Shown piece by piece: positions 1-17,900 of a DNA stretch of 64,000 nt. Under the pieces are notes generated by a model that worked only from the letters and a program-made list of their open reading frames with translations, was not told where the DNA came from and made no database searches. This stretch comes from Nemopilema nomurai (Eukaryota; Cnidaria; Scyphozoa; Rhizostomeae; Rhizostomatidae). The stretch is from contig ML133502.1 of the NCBI GenBank assembly GCA_003864495.1, forward strand, positions 868,001 through 932,000. The letters run 5' to 3'. Each line of letters starts with the position of its first letter. Position 1 is the first letter of the stretch. Position numbers and translations under genes: made by a program.

Positions 1-360
1 TGTAGACCTTGTGCCAGCGCGACGGCAAAGTGAACTCAAGAACTACTATAAAATACAACTTTATACAATCATAACAAAATGACAGCAAAAAGATTAGCTG
101 CAGATGGTGTTTTTATAATTATGTATATCTCCATTTCCAAAACAACTTGCTTGTTACAAATGAAGTCAATATCAACAACAGGTCAAATTCAACTGGATTT
201 TCAAGCCTTTGTCATGCCAAAGTAACAAAGAAGTGACCTTATGCCAAAAATATTGCGTTATATGTCAGCTAAAAAAGTAAAATGAAAAACTGCACAAAAA
301 AAAAGAATCAATGTTTTGAAAACCAGGCTGTAGAGTTGTAAAGAGTTGTTTGACTCTTAC

Positions 361-3941
<3,581 letters not shown>

Positions 3942-6900
3942 GCTGATATACAAAAAACTATCAATGCTTTCAAAAACTTTTCAACAAGTCTCCTCAGTTC
4001 GGGATGGAAGTAAACTGCACATAAATATTCAAAGCACTTCCAGATTATAAGATACCATTGATCACATTCGTTGAACAAGCAAAATGTCCAAGAAATTTAA
4101 GCCAAAAACGTTGCGGCGTTTATCTAGGGCCAATCGTGCACTTGATTTCACCTTTAAACGGCTCCAATCGAATTGGTTTGATAGTTGGTGCCTCTACTGG
4201 CACTAACGAGGAACACATTATCATCTGTAGCTAACATTAAGATAGTGACTTCATAAAACTTGATAGCAAGTCACAAATATCTTCACATGTGCCCGTGTTT
4301 CGTTTCGGATCCTACTTTCCAGTTGTAAACTCTCATCTGTTATTGATTTGCGTTGTTGTTGTTTTGGCGTCAACTCGAGGCTTGCTTCTTGGTAAAATGG
4401 CGCGAAATCTGAAATCAGAATGGACAATAGCAAAATGGTCTCTATACAATCGGGTAGGTAACTTTTAAAAGATGTGCAACTAATGTCAAAAAGAGGGCCC
4501 TCTTAGGCTTGATGATGTAGAATTGAGCACACTCAATTTGCATAAATAATTCTTCCAGATTTATTTAGGTACCTTTAATTTATTGCCATTTTAGTGGGCT
4601 CAAGGGTTTATGGGGCCAATTTTGAACGGATGTACAAAGCACACAGATAACCAACGGTTCAAAGTAAGGTTCAACGGCCCAGGACCCAAATGTTTTTTAT
4701 TTTAGGGGGCCCCAAGCAAAATTTGGCCAATATAAATTGCTGTTGATGAATTGAGTAGCATGATACGAACTTTTATTTAATTATTTCAGATTTCATCAAT
4801 TTGATGAAATAAAAACCGTTTTTAATATGCTGGTCATTACCCTGGGTACCAGACTCAACCGAGGGTAGCTGATTATCAAATTGGGTTGTTCCTTCCCTGT
4901 CTGAATTATTAGATCTCCATTAAATGCTTCATTTTATCATATCGTCATATTAGGTGTTTGACAGTACCTCAATAGACCTTTCAAGGATATTTGCTACTAT
5001 GGTTTGACATAATCCAATATTTATATCTCAATTTTCCTTTCTTGCACTTCTTTTTTGCACATGCATTACTTAACTTCATCTTACATCACCACGAACCAAC
5101 TAAAGCTTCCAGCGGTGGTTCTCAATGTAGCCACAAGCGAATGACACCAATTACCATAATCTGGCCACAATTCCTGAAAGATGCTCAAAACGTGTTTTTA
5201 GGCCTACGGGGTCATAAACAACGGAAAGTGTCTCGCCAAATTGGCTTTCAGGGGTGAAAAGTCAAGAAAAGGTCAAATGTCAAAGAGAAACAATAAGGCA
5301 CGTCTCTTGGGAAAAAGATCTAAAACAAAAGCGATTCATTTCAGGAAACAATTTTTGTATAAGGTAAAAGAAGCAAGGAAGAGGGGAAGAAATAATCATT
5401 TTCACGTATAGATCTCTATAATTCGAAAATTGGAACAAAAATTACGGAGAAGGTACTTTCTGTCAGAGATTGTTTTGAGAAGGCTTAATAGTAGGATGCA
5501 GTAATTTCTGGTCTGTTTTCAATCTATCTGGAAGTTTTTTCAATGCATTATGAATGGTTTCAAAATTTCCTCTCAGCATTCGGATGTTGAATTTAAACCA
5601 ATGAACTTGAAGATGTTAATATACTGTACAATGTTTAAAGTTTGTCACTTGAAAAGTTCTATTTAGTCAATTTCTAACTGTTTCACCACCAAAAAATCTA
5701 CTTTGCAATGTTATGGTTTCCTTTCTATTCTAATCACATACTGTGCAAAGGCAGCAACGATAGGCCAAATGCAGACAAGGGTGTTCTTTGGACTTCCATA
5801 ACTTCCAGGTGACGTTTTCATAACTACAACTGGCGTTCATCTTTGAATAAAAAATACAAGTTTTAAACAATATATTAAACTCTTCGTGCCTTTTCATTTT
5901 GCATTTATACATTCATTGCCTTTCTTTATTCGTTACTTCTTTTATCTGCTCCTTTTTCTTACTTGATAGTTCACCTTTAAATATTCCACACGTTCTATAC
6001 TTCTGCAGCTAGCATTTCAAAAGCCAAAAAGGCCTCGCAAAGGAAACGCCCCCAATTCAAACGTGAACATAAAGCTTGACAAGAAAAGATAAGCTAGTTG
6101 TTAGAGCAATTTTTATTAGAAATCTCTAAGATTACAGACTAAAACAACAACAAACATTCATAAATACCGAAATAACGAATTTAGATATATTGAAGCACTA
6201 TCTACAAATCATGCTAGCAAAAAGTTTGCTATAAGCTAGCATATGAAACGCAAATAACTGAAATACGACTGGATTTGCCTTCCAAAAACTTCAAATAAAC
6301 AAACATGGCGCTATTGGAAGCGATACAGAAATCTCGTCAAAAGGACCGAAAGCATTTACAATTCTACACCTTTACTGATGACCTGATGACAAATCGTCAA
6401 AATTGGCCCATTTCTTTCTTCATTCTGCGCGGAGTTGAAACTTCCTTCTGTTGTCAGTTTTTGACAACGCTAACTTTAAATAATACGATAAATAACACCT
6501 AACGAATAATGCCATTTCAAAACACTATAATACTTGAAACAGCTACACACAACTACAACCCACGACGTATAGGAAAGAACATATCAATTCGTGATGAATA
6601 ACTCCCCCAATCAAAATCAACTATATTTTACCTACCAACAAAAATATCAAAACCTAGCCTAAAAATTATATAGTTAGCTTATAGCACGAAGACTGCAAGT
6701 TGCAGGAGCTTCCGTAACAATGTTCGAAAACGCCACTATACATGCATCTATATTCAAATACGAGAAGGCAAAACATATCACATACATATCCATTTATTAT
6801 ACTATTCACTCTAAACTCTTTAGGTAAAACAGTTTATGCTTAGGACAGAAAAACAGTAAGCTAAATTGTACTTTTCTTTTGGCCGCAGCTTTGAGGTTTC

Positions 6901-7386
6901 AAGAAAGTCGCTGGCAAAATAAGCTATAACTTTTCCTTGAAAAATATTCCCTAATCGCTCCATAAAAGAATCGAAGATATTGGGTTCTTTTTTGCCTTTT
7001 ATGGTCATAACTATTGGGAAACCAGAACAACGTACTAAGAGCCATGACACCTTTCTGTCCGTTGCCTTTCTCCTCTTCAAAAGCTTTAAGCTACCAACCA
7101 ATCTACACTTATCTCCCAAATATAAAAAGCGAAAAGGACTCTTCCTTAGCGCAAGCAAGGAGAACGTGGAGGATAATTTGAAAAGGTTGGCTAGATCAGC
7201 CATGAACGACTGTTGGGCGTATACAAGAAGTGTACAAGGGCACAAGGTTAGATAAAAACGCCTTAGGTGGCAACTAGTCACAGGATGCTATGCAAAACGC
7301 CTAAGAATATAGAAAGCACAATCTTATTTGATTAATAGATATAATCTATATCTCTAAACTCTATCTTAAAGGCTCTTTGAATCTAA
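3942..7386. other. Intergenic interval between the DCAF8 start and the SLC38A11 3' end
   Basis: No recognised gene was found. It must hold the 5' untranslated region and promoter of DCAF8 and the 3' region of SLC38A11. A plus-strand frame of 42 codons from ATG 4081 lies head-to-head with DCAF8 but is too short to trust. A minus-strand frame at 4251-4433 follows an acceptor-like TTTCAG near 4405 and could be 5' leader. At 6305 the context ACATGGCGC resembles a YY1-type ATGGCG element. A 153-codon minus-strand frame at 6820-7281 is discussed under findings. Confidence 0.6.
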
Positions 7387-7392
7387 TTTATT
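7387..7392 (-). terminator. Candidate poly(A) signal of the SLC38A11-like gene
   Basis: The plus strand reads TTTATT, which is AATAAA on the gene's strand, about 100 bases past the TAA stop at 7493-7495. A second AATAAA lies near 6794, so a longer alternative 3' UTR is possible. The hexamer is common in AT-rich DNA. Confidence 0.4.
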
Positions 7393-7492
7393 TAATAATA
7401 TCCTAAGCGTCAAGAATTATCAAATCCTAACGCCACCTCTATCTCCTTTACCTACTTCTACCACATAACTAATTCTACTATCACGCATAAGG

Positions 7493-10400
7493 TTAAGTAC
7501 CGGCCATGCTTCTGGTCATGTTGATGGGTGATACAGTGGTGGTGAAGTTTACTGACAAGGTTTTCATCGCGCTTCCTTGGCACCAATACCTCTGGGTTTC
7601 CGTGAAGGCACAGTTGCCTGCCTGGGTGAGAATTGCCATCGTTGTGCCAAGTACCATGACTGATACACCGAAGATGGCCAGAAGCCAGTAGAAAATGTTT
7701 TCACGCCGGAAGAAGCCCTTGTTTTTCAACTTCATGTAGCAGAGAGGCGGGAATATAAAAGCTGCAAGGAAATATGGCAAAACATGACCATACAAATGGC
7801 GTAAGCACAGTGCATAAGTGCTATGGTTATGGTGAACAAATACTTATATCAGTGGACTAAAAAACGCAGAGTAGCACAGGCAACCAATGTTGCTGATGAT
7901 TGCGAGGCTACTTCAACAAGTGGCAAGGCTGTTTCGTTAAGTAGAGCAATAAATTCTTTTGGAGATTGAAGATGTAGCGAGGGTGTGCGAGTCGCCTCTT
8001 TCTGGTCGACATTTGAATTCTTACTTAGAAGAATTGGATGAAAGACACTGACACATTACATCTATGGTCATAGTAGAAATGTTTTGACACGTAGTCTTTT
8101 TAATGAATTTAAGCATGATCAGCTACTTCATCAGCAATAATAACATTAGCTTACCTAGTGGTGATGCCGAGAAGCAACCCTACAAAGGAAAATTATTACA
8201 CAATTACAAAATTGTTCGGAATGCAACCAGAAATCAATTAACAACACTAAAAAACCAAATTCCTAATACATCTCTAATACTCCTTTTAGTTAAACTTTTA
8301 TGCTATATTGAAGGAAATGGGTAAAAGGTCAATGTTTACCTACAAACCGAAAATGTCAAAATCTAGCCTAAAAATTGTTCAGTTGGCTTTTGAAGTAGAG
8401 ACTCTGAGTTAAAGCGGGCCTAAGCAAAATGCGGATGAATAGTACATACAGCAATTTCGATAACGAGGCCTAGGCAGTCAGTTGCCATGGAAACTGCTGT
8501 TGCTGTGCATATGAGCCCAAGAGTGATTGCCACGTGTCGAACAAGTGACTTAGGACGATTTTTGAAGAACCCCACTTCAATGACCTGAAAAACATAAGGT
8601 TATCGTTAGTTTGTTTTTGAAGTGTTCAGTTTAACAAACACTTCATTAAAGGACGAAGCAAATTTGCGAATGGAAACTACGTTTGCAAATACCGAATAAA
8701 GTAAATAATGGTTGAAGAGGAAAACAAAAATGGCTGCCCACCTCTCGTGCAATAAAAACTTGGATGGGATATGTCAATATGATTGTCAAAGCGAAAACAA
8801 ATCGAGCTGCATTTGCCAGGTCATCGTCAGGGCAATAATTGTTCAGTAAGTTACCTGCAAAAAAATCATTATTTTGCACATTTCAATTAAGTTACATTTC
8901 TTTCTGAATTATCTAATTGTTTTATACATGTAATTATTCATTATTCATTCTCAATTGCCTTTTGTTCTGAATTTTTGTAAATAATATAAATTGTACATAT
9001 TATACCCGCCTACTCTTATTATTATTATATCAATGGCACTGTGAAGTCAGTGGCGTAAACACAACGATAGCGGGCACACAACTTCAAAAGTCTAGAGAAA
9101 AGAATCGGGCAGGGCAGTTGAAATTCATATTGCTCCATTAAGTAGCGAAAACTGTTTTTGCATTAAATATCAGTATGATTACATAGATTACATCAGTGTG
9201 CAAAAAATGTTTCTACTCTGAAGTCCCGTACCATGAAGCATTTGTTCACAAATTACTCTTTGCAGGAATGTAAATTTAAGCTGCCTTTGTTTCCCAGAAT
9301 CAATATATATTTTCTTGTACCAGGCAGAATGGCATATCTCAATGAAAATCATCCTTGTTCAGAAAATAATGATGTGGATGGAAATGTATAGGATCAGGCA
9401 ACTTTAAATCAAGGTCATACGGACAAGGCCTACAAGTGCCCAAACCCCCCTATCCCCACCTTAAAGTACGTCCTTGCACTAAATCGGGCATAAATTGAAA
9501 TCCCTGGCAAAGCTGCGAAATTTGACAGTACCTTGAGACATGTCTGTAAATGTGATGTATCCAGCCAAGGCAACAGCAATGTAGAACAATGATGAAATTC
9601 CCACGGATGAATGGACAACCTTGCTGTATCTCTTCACAGACGTGTCTTTGAGAGCACGGTACATTGGAAAGACATTGTGCATGCAGGCGAAAGCTGGAAA
9701 AATGAAAGGTGGATCAACAGCTGCTGGTCAATGAAACATTTCGCAAATTTTTCTAAACAAAAAAAGACTAAACGGAAATCCTGATGAAGGAACAGGAGGT
9801 GTTCATTCTGGCTCTAAAAAGATACAATAATTGAAAGGGCGTTTTAAAATTAGGATCATGGTTGCAATAGCGACCAGGCATGTCCAAAATTACAAAAACG
9901 CGGTGGTGGAAGGGAAAATGTATCAGACGCCATCATACGTATACTTATCAGGATCATTGCGTCCACAATGATTTAAAATTCAGTGTCTTTGTAGGAAGAA
10001 GGCAAAGTAAAACTACGAGCCAGAAACTGAGAAGAAAACCACACTCACCGAAAGCCATGACCCCAAATGCCTGAAAAAAGATCGACACAATTAAACTGTG
10101 GGTAACATGATATCATACATGAAATCATACAGGATAAATATCACCTTGTTTTAATTTTCCATCAAAATACAAGCAATATTAAGTGGAACAAGATTACTGG
10201 AGTATTCACTTTCAGTCCTTATGAGACCCATCAATAAACAAAAGCCTTTATCGATGATTACAGTAATAAAGATAGGGCTCGAAAGATTAGGGTATAGTTA
10301 ATTCAGGCGATTTAAGGCTGTGGCCTGAAAAGATTAAATTTAAAACTCTCCAGCTGCCCTTCGTCATGTAAACAAAATCCAAAAAAACATTAGACAGATA

Positions 10401-13400
10401 ATGTCAGATTTGTAAATGATTTTACAACAAAACCTATTCCGTTAGAAGAATATAGGTTCGTGATAAAGGGTATTTACAGTTGCAAGGTTTGAAAAGGATA
10501 AACAAGGATACGAGCGTTTAAAATTAAAAACAACTTAAATAACCTTGCCACACAAGGTACGCAATACTTCTAACTGGCTTTGACGGAAACCTAGTGAATC
10601 TAGCTTTAAGTACAAAAAACTGTCTATTTCAACACCAAATCTACGATCAAAAAATGTTAAGCAGACTAACCTGAAGCACTCCACCTCTTGCGAAATCCCA
10701 AGCATCTGCAGACGGGACCCTAAGGATTCAAAGCAAACAAGCTTGATGCCATTCTTGTATCATACAGCAGTATAAATGCATTTAACGCAATTATAAATTT
10801 TCTTGCTATAAAGGTTCAGTTCATCACCACTTTAAAAAAGAGCACGACTTCAGTTGATGTCAACTGATACAACCAAATTTTACTAATAAAGTTTACTAAC
10901 ATCTATATCACTGATATATCCAAAATAGTCAAAATAGAGGACATAAAAACTTGTCTGGCTCCAAGTCTTGTTCAAGGAAGATGCAGTGTGGGAATAATTT
11001 TTTTAGCTATCTTGTAAGATATTATGGCTAGGAAAAAGTAGGCCATACAGAATGGCTACTCATGACTGACTTCAAAAGAAGCAAAACTCACGTCAACGGG
11101 GACAATGTTCCAGCTCTGATCAAGATCACCAGCGAGTAGAAAAAAACACAAACAATCGACAAAGCTGAAAACTGAAAAGTTCAATTATCAACTAATAGTT
11201 GGGCGTAGAGGCTTAAAATACCAGCGTCTCGCTAGTGTACACTATTATGAAGGACTTTTATGATCATAAAAAACTCGCAATAATAAAAAAGCACGGGGGA
11301 TTTCTTGTTTCAGAATAAAACAAAAAGGCACCTTAAAATAACTTCCACAAAAGGTTTGGGGGCTTATGAGTTTCTTGTTCCAAACAAAAGAAATAGACCC
11401 CTAAAAGTAATTTCAAAAAAGGTTTGGGGGCTTATAACTCTATTGTCCTGAGAACCAGAGTTATCTATTGAAAGGCACGATTTTAAGTTTGCAAAACCAA
11501 TCCGCTTTTCAAAGATTGTCTACGCTTTCAAGCCCTAATAAAACCAGGCTCTCCTAATTAAAGCAAACATTTCATAAATTTCACCATCACATAAGCATAG
11601 GCAAGGCGAGTTAGTGGAATCAATTGAAAGATGACACATACTTTGTCCAAAATAGCAATGTTCCTGGGCAGTGACAAAGGCAAAATTATCAACAGGGTTG
11701 CCATGCCGTTGATGAATTGTCTGTTCGACAGTATTGTTTCAGGACCAACTACAACAACAACAACATAAACAGCTACAACAACAAAGATAATAGGGACATT
11801 TATTCAGAAGATCAGACCTGGTAATCCAAGGTTACTTGATACTTAATTTGACGATCCAGTTACGCAGAGAATCATTAAAAGCGATCAGTTTCATGTAATA
11901 ACTGTAATAACAATTCAAACAGCTGCTGGGCCGTTCAATTCAAACACCAACCTTTGGCATGTGAAATTGAATACCAAACCTGTTTAACCGGTTACATCAA
12001 CTCGTCAAACATCAACTTCAAGAAATTACCTGTTTTTCGTGGTAACGGCTCTTTTGGCCAAGAAAAAACCTCTACAGAGATGGCAAAACAGGCACAGATT
12101 TGACAGAACAAGAACAGATCTATAAGTGATACGTCGACTCACCTGTACGCGCAAAGACCTTTGGGATGTTGTCCGATATGGCCACACCGTAGGCCATCAT
12201 GACTAAAAAAAGACACGAAATGGAATAAGCACAAAAACACTCTTTAATTGGAGAAGTTATTCAATTTTTTAAAACATGACATCATACCATACAGCAAATA
12301 GCTTACTTTAAAGAGACCAATATTACAGTAAAGGTTCCGAAAGGAGAAGTGGTTAAAAATAGACAGCTCTAAAAGCCCCGATTGTTAACTCCCACCTGAA
12401 ACAAGAGACGACTCAAAACCCCCTTAAGGTTAACTGAGTCGCATTTTTCAGCAGACAGAGGGCTTCTAGAATTCAACGCTTCTTGAAAGGAAAACTTTTT
12501 TGCATTGCGCAATTTGAAAAAAAGTATTGATTGTTTCGCTATCATGAATAAACAGAGAACCGTAGCTTACCGGCAAGTGGGTAAATAAACTGAGCAAAGC
12601 TGATGACATAAAGTCCCTTTCGGCCGAAAGCAGCCTCGACCATGCCCTGAAAAACAAAACTTTCCAGTTAATCTGCCAGCCAGTCCGCCTGGGATTAGGA
12701 CAAACAAACAGCAAATGCATAAGAAGGCATCAAATGCCAGTACTAACAGATGTGAATTGGCAAAGATCCTAAATGGATGCATTGACGTTTTAATGAGCAA
12801 AACAACATGTTTTGAATACGAAGATTTGCAAGTTTAAAAATTAGAAGAAATTGACCACTTGACTCTAAAACAAACCATGCTGTCTTAAAATGGAAAATAT
12901 TTTAGCAGGTGAAAGGAAGTTTGCAACAACAGAGCCAAACGACATTTAGCGGGGTAATTTGCTTTCTCGTTACAGAACCAATCCTAAAGAGTAAATTGTG
13001 TTCGAATCCAGTGACATCTGCTTCTTTAAGTATTAAGGTACACATTACATACGAATGCATGTTTTTTACTCTCTTGCCTCTTAATGCCTAAACTATCGGA
13101 GCACTGCCTAAATTTTACGATTGGAAATGGCATCATCTCCCTCTTCAGACTGTTGTGGATTCCGAATGTGAATAGATTCGATTCTTTAGAAATAGGATTG
13201 GCGATCCTTGGCGACCCTTGGTACAAAATCAACTGATTTGTTGACTCACCTGGTATGTATATTTGTCCGCTAGAGCACCGCACTTCAGCAACAATATCAT
13301 CGCAAAATCTACAAGCAAGTCCGTTTCACTCATTTCAAACAAGTTCCCGAGCCTTCACATTATCAACAATCATTATACGTGAGATTACTTGCACTGTTTG

Positions 13401-14975
13401 AATGCATAAGGTAGTTTGGTTTATTAGAAAGCCTTATTATTATTGCGTTTAAAACAGCGAGCTGAGTTCACTTTTAAAACAAAAAAGTAGCCTTTGATAG
13501 TTTTAGTTCACTTCTAAAAGAATTTTTCCAAGAACTCCGCTGAATGGGAAGTAATATTGGAACCTATTTGATTAAGCATCCAAATCACAAAGAATCAAAT
13601 AGTTTAACCTGCTTGTGAAAAACGTTTCATCCAGCAAGTGTCCGGATGGATAAAAGTGGAATTCATAACAGTAACGAGAAAAATTATTCAAGTATTCGAA
13701 GGTAGGTGATATACGGACCTGTTATAACACCCCCAAAGGCAAGGAGGATTATTCCCATTGGCAAGCCAGCGACTCGGAAGGAGTAGGACAAACCTTGAAA
13801 AGAAACGTTTGATTTGTTCAAGTGTTAGCAAAGATCAACATTCCGGACAGAGATTCAACGCCGATTAACATTCCGGGTATATATTTAACGAAGATGATAC
13901 CATTCCGGACATCGATTCAACGCCGATCGTAACATTCCGGACATAGATTCCATCTCCGCGGAAAACCGATCTTTCGCATAATATATGCAGACTTGAACTG
14001 GCCGATAATGAAGATCGCAGCTCAGTGCTGCTTTGACCTAAACTGAACTCAACATTTATGTAGAAAAATACAAACATGATACTCCAAGGCAACAGATAAT
14101 AGTTTGATTTTCTGACAAAATAGCTCTTTTGCTTTGAAGAATTATTAAAGGGGAAGATACCTTCAAAATAGGAGTCTCCTACCTATTATACCGCCGCCAA
14201 TGATTGAGTTGACGAGATTGAACATCGATTCTGGAAAGTTGCTTAATCGGTCGAATTCATTAATCGTTTTACTGTCCTGAGGATAAAACACAACAAGTAA
14301 TTAAATACTTTTAAAAGCTAAATATCGAGAAAATCTCATCATGAAATAGTGAAAATGCGCTACAAAACTGCCGTTCTTCATTCTAAAAATTCTCCAAAAA
14401 TATGAAAGAAATCAGAACTCAATCTTGTTCAAAATTGTAGCACAAATGTTCCTATTCGGCCTCGAACCATCCGCGCAGTGAAACAGTCCCCTGGTCGCAG
14501 TTTCCGTGATGTGTTCAGAAACATGACCCTGATTCAGTAGAAATTATTGCAGTTTACCTTGATGACAACATTGCTCTCTTCAAGTTCAGGCAAACAGACT
14601 TCCTTCTCCCTTGTGTTGGCCTAAAATAAGACAATAATGAATTGAACAACTCAGACATGGATCTCAATGAAACCCAACAGCTACTAGTAAGTAAATCATG
14701 CTGGGAAAATAACAGCTTTATAGACTCATTCGATCTTCTCTTCCCAGTATCTGATCTTCAAGCCAATAAACCGAGAAAATCTTCCTGCTACGACGAAGGT
14801 CGTCAGGCCTAAGAGCACTGAATGGGCCCAGGAAGTCGTATGCACGAACTAAAGACCGTCTATCAAACTCATTCTTAGGGGCAGAGTTACTTCAAATAAT
14901 AAAGAACATTTCTTTCAATGGGAAAAAAGGAGAATATCTTACAGTTTCCTGCAGCTGCACTGTCTCGCCACTCAT
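7493..14975 (-). CDS. SLC38A11: SLC38A11-like sodium-coupled neutral amino acid transporter, 473 aa
   Basis: A polytopic membrane transporter of the amino acid/auxin permease fold; SLC38 members move neutral amino acids with sodium, but substrates of the SLC38A11 branch are poorly known. Sixteen coding exons: 14943-14975, 14558-14620, 14183-14276, 13719-13793, 13250-13308, 12571-12646, 12143-12202, 11642-11748, 11092-11171, 10671-10719, 10049-10070, 9532-9693, 8742-8854, 8450-8584, 8155-8179 and 7493-7761. The 1422 bases are in phase and end in TAA. The first membrane helix holds NLVNSIIGGGIIGLSYSF, matching the family NVVNSIIGSGIIGLPYS. Later blocks LPLSLPRNIA, DAWDFA, FACMHNVFPMY, NNYCPDDDL and DCLGLVIEIAGCFSASPL align with human SLC38A11 in order. 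The tail carries NFT (residue 456) and NMT (465), candidate N-glycosylation sites as in the human tail. The ATG lies nine bases inside its exon, so a 5' non-coding exon lies further upstream. Confidence 0.92.
11301..11437. repeat. Two-copy 70-bp direct repeat in SLC38A11 intron 8
   Basis: Copies begin at 11301 and 11371, both opening with TTTCTTGTT and ending in AAAGGTTTGGGGGCTTAT. The second copy has diverged in the middle. Confidence 0.8.
11743..11785. repeat. CAA/TTG-rich simple repeat at the intron 7 acceptor of SLC38A11
   Basis: On the gene strand this reads as interrupted TTG repeats running directly into the TAG acceptor before exon 8 (exon starts at 11748), so a triplet repeat stands in for the usual pyrimidine tract. 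Confidence 0.7.
13836..13956. repeat. Degenerate 30-32-bp tandem repeat, four copies, SLC38A11 intron 3
   Basis: TTCCGG recurs at 13841, 13871, 13903 and 13935 (spacing 30, 32, 32), followed in most copies by a gap and GATTCAACGCCGAT. It lies wholly within intron 3. Confidence 0.8.
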
Positions 14976-17900
14976 TTCGCCGTTCTAGAAAAATAAAATA
15001 AATAATTGAAACACTCAAAAAGTCTCTACATCAATGAAAACTTCGATAAACTACTAACAGTTAATTTAACCTGGGAAAAACACGTAGCAGCATCGTTGGA
15101 TCCCCGAAAATCATTTAAAATATTGAAAATTACGCCGGCACAACAATTTCCGTCTGCACTATCAGGAATATTTCACAATTCGGATGACATTTATTTCCGG
15201 AATGCATCCAAGTCAATTAAATACAAATGAGTCGGTTACAGAGTGGACTATGTGGACGATCTCATATCGCCTGTGTAAACCTGAACCGAACCGATCAAAT
15301 CGATATTTGCTGACATACCTTCAGTTCAGGCATTTGGAACTTGGCCAGGAGATCGCTGCATTTTTAAAGAGACATTTTTGTTAGAATATGAAGTTGCTGC
15401 TTTCGTAAACATAATTATGGGGTTCATTTGCTGATAGTTTGATCATAACATGGCGCTGTTCGCGCTGTAAACAATATGTTGGAAATGTACATTTGAAAAT
15501 ATAAAGTTTTTTAATTTTGCTATAACATTCAACTATGTTTTAAATTGGAACTTGAGCCAGCAGATCTCCGCGAAGAAACTGTGATAGAGATTAATTCGAA
15601 ATTCATACGGCTACAATTATCCTTCTTTTAATTGTATGTTCGGCCTAAACTTCTGCATACAGCTGAGCACTTGGTGAAATTTGACGAAAATTGCAGCACA
15701 GCCACTTATGAAGAGGCACATTTGACGACTTTCTTCCTAAAAAGCCCAGGTGTTTGCAAAATCGCCTAGAGGTGCTACTAGATTGCGTAATTTGTGCTAA
15801 TGTTGATCTTCACCCCTACTGTTTCAGCTTGCAGGAAAGAAAACGAAGTTCTCGCAAGAAAAATCTCTTGATAGCCTCTGGAATGACACAGTTTCAGCAG
15901 ACTCAGTCACGAGCCAGATAAAGTAGACATTGAGTGGTGTCAAAGGGGTTTGAGAGAGCGGTGTATGGCATTGAAAAGTTTGTTTGGTATATGGTCGCTT
16001 ATCTAATTTGGAGAAAAACCACCCGAAGATGCTAAATATGTTGTTCTTCATTGAGACGAATAGTTCTCAACAAAAACAAAAAGTATAACAAAGAGAAGTT
16101 TTAAAATTGTGCAAAAATCAACATAAAAATTGTAAGGAAACTAGAAATAAAAATTTTGAGTCAAGAAATTTAAAGTGACTTTCGTGTGAATGATGTTCGA
16201 GGATGCAATAAAAGCGGTTTCCGTGGATTTTGTTCAAAATAAACTTATTCAATTTCTTGTTTGCATAAAAATCGCAATAACCTGTCTTTATAGAAGTACG
16301 CCGAGAAAGGAAATTACTTTCCAAAAAAGGTTTCCTTTCCTGACCAATTTGTTTTATTTAAAAACATTTTGATTGTTAATAAAGTTTGAAGACACCGGTT
16401 TGATAAATATTTAATTTATAATGCACTGATTTGAAGGAATCCCCTCAAAGTGTTGTAGAGAACCTGTTGTTTACATTCGAAAGGGGTCAGCGTTCGAATC
16501 GTTCCTACACCCACCAAATATTTAGAAACAAAGTTAAACTTGGCAGACAATTCATATGTGGTTTGGGTAGAGATGAATGCGAAAAACGTGTGAATCTGGA
16601 ATTATATGAAAACTTCACTTAACGATCATTCGAAGTACGATTATAAGACTAAGCCTAACCCAAACAATTGGATTTTCCTTTAATAGACAACTGAGCCATA
16701 GCTCCTTTACTGGAAATACCATTCTTCTATATTAAGATAGCAAAAACGACTCATGTATGGGGCAACTCGGGAAATAAGATGCGGCTTTCGCTTTCCTTTC
16801 AAGCAAATAAAAACGAACTCTACTATTTACGCAACAACAAACACAAATATATTTACAAGACCGTAAATTTTCGGCCGGAGAAATCCCCAATTACGTACGA
16901 GATTCTATGAACAACCAGTTCATGCCACAATAAACACAGTTTAACTCTTAACGTCTACAACTCTCAACGAAAAACAGGTATTAAGCAAGCAGAAGATATT
17001 CTAGAACGTAGAATCTTCAAACACTGAGTAACAAAAAGCTCTGAAGTAGCCTGAAGTGTTGCAGTGTTGAAACTTTGTTTCTCTAGTCTTTGCTATTTCT
17101 GGTACATGTTTACATAATTAAACGTAAATCCTTGCTTCAAAAGCCATAACACAACAAAGTTTTTAAAAAAATCAACGCGGCACCGATCATGTGATCCCAT
17201 TCATATAAACCACTGACGATGTTTCTGAATGGAAACAAATAAGTATTCAACACTCGGACTACAATACTTGCCTGTAATATACAATATGTTTCCTTCCTAT
17301 TTCCTTCCAAGCTATCTCCTTTCTTCTCCTAAAACCTTAGCTCTTCACTGTTTCTACCCGCCCACAGAATGATGAAACATCTACCAACTTCGATCAATTA
17401 AAATCATCTCTCGAATCACATGTCCCTAAGAGTTTGCGTTCGACCACGTGATATTTTGTTCAGCTGATTGTTCACCTGTAACCACGGACTACTTTCCTAC
17501 TCTAAAAGTATGACAGGTACCTTTCACTGCTACAGTCCTCGGTGGATGATGCAATAGCCTGCCCATTCACAACCAGCCATTCATTTGAAACTGTTAACTC
17601 TATTCACAACCCATTAATGCCCCACCAGTTACTACCATATTTAGGTTAAAAATTGAATCAAAACATATTATACCTGAATTTACTACAGATAAGATTTTAA
17701 ATAGAACAATAGCCATCTTGTTCACCACCAATCTTTTACGACTGGTCTTGAAAGATAAATCTGTTTGTGCAGACAAGATCATATGAACAATAGACATTTC
17801 ACTTCTATGCTGCTACTTTTTGCCAGTTCAGCTTTCAAACACAGTATCAAGTTATCAAAATTAATAAAGCTTGTCAACAAAAAGAACCCACTATCAACTA

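Noticed and set aside
11092..11164. Acceptor at 11165 for SLC38A11 exon 9
   Set aside because: It breaks the reading phase with exon 8; the AG seven bases upstream (exon start 11171) restores phase and gives 26 whole codons plus two bases.
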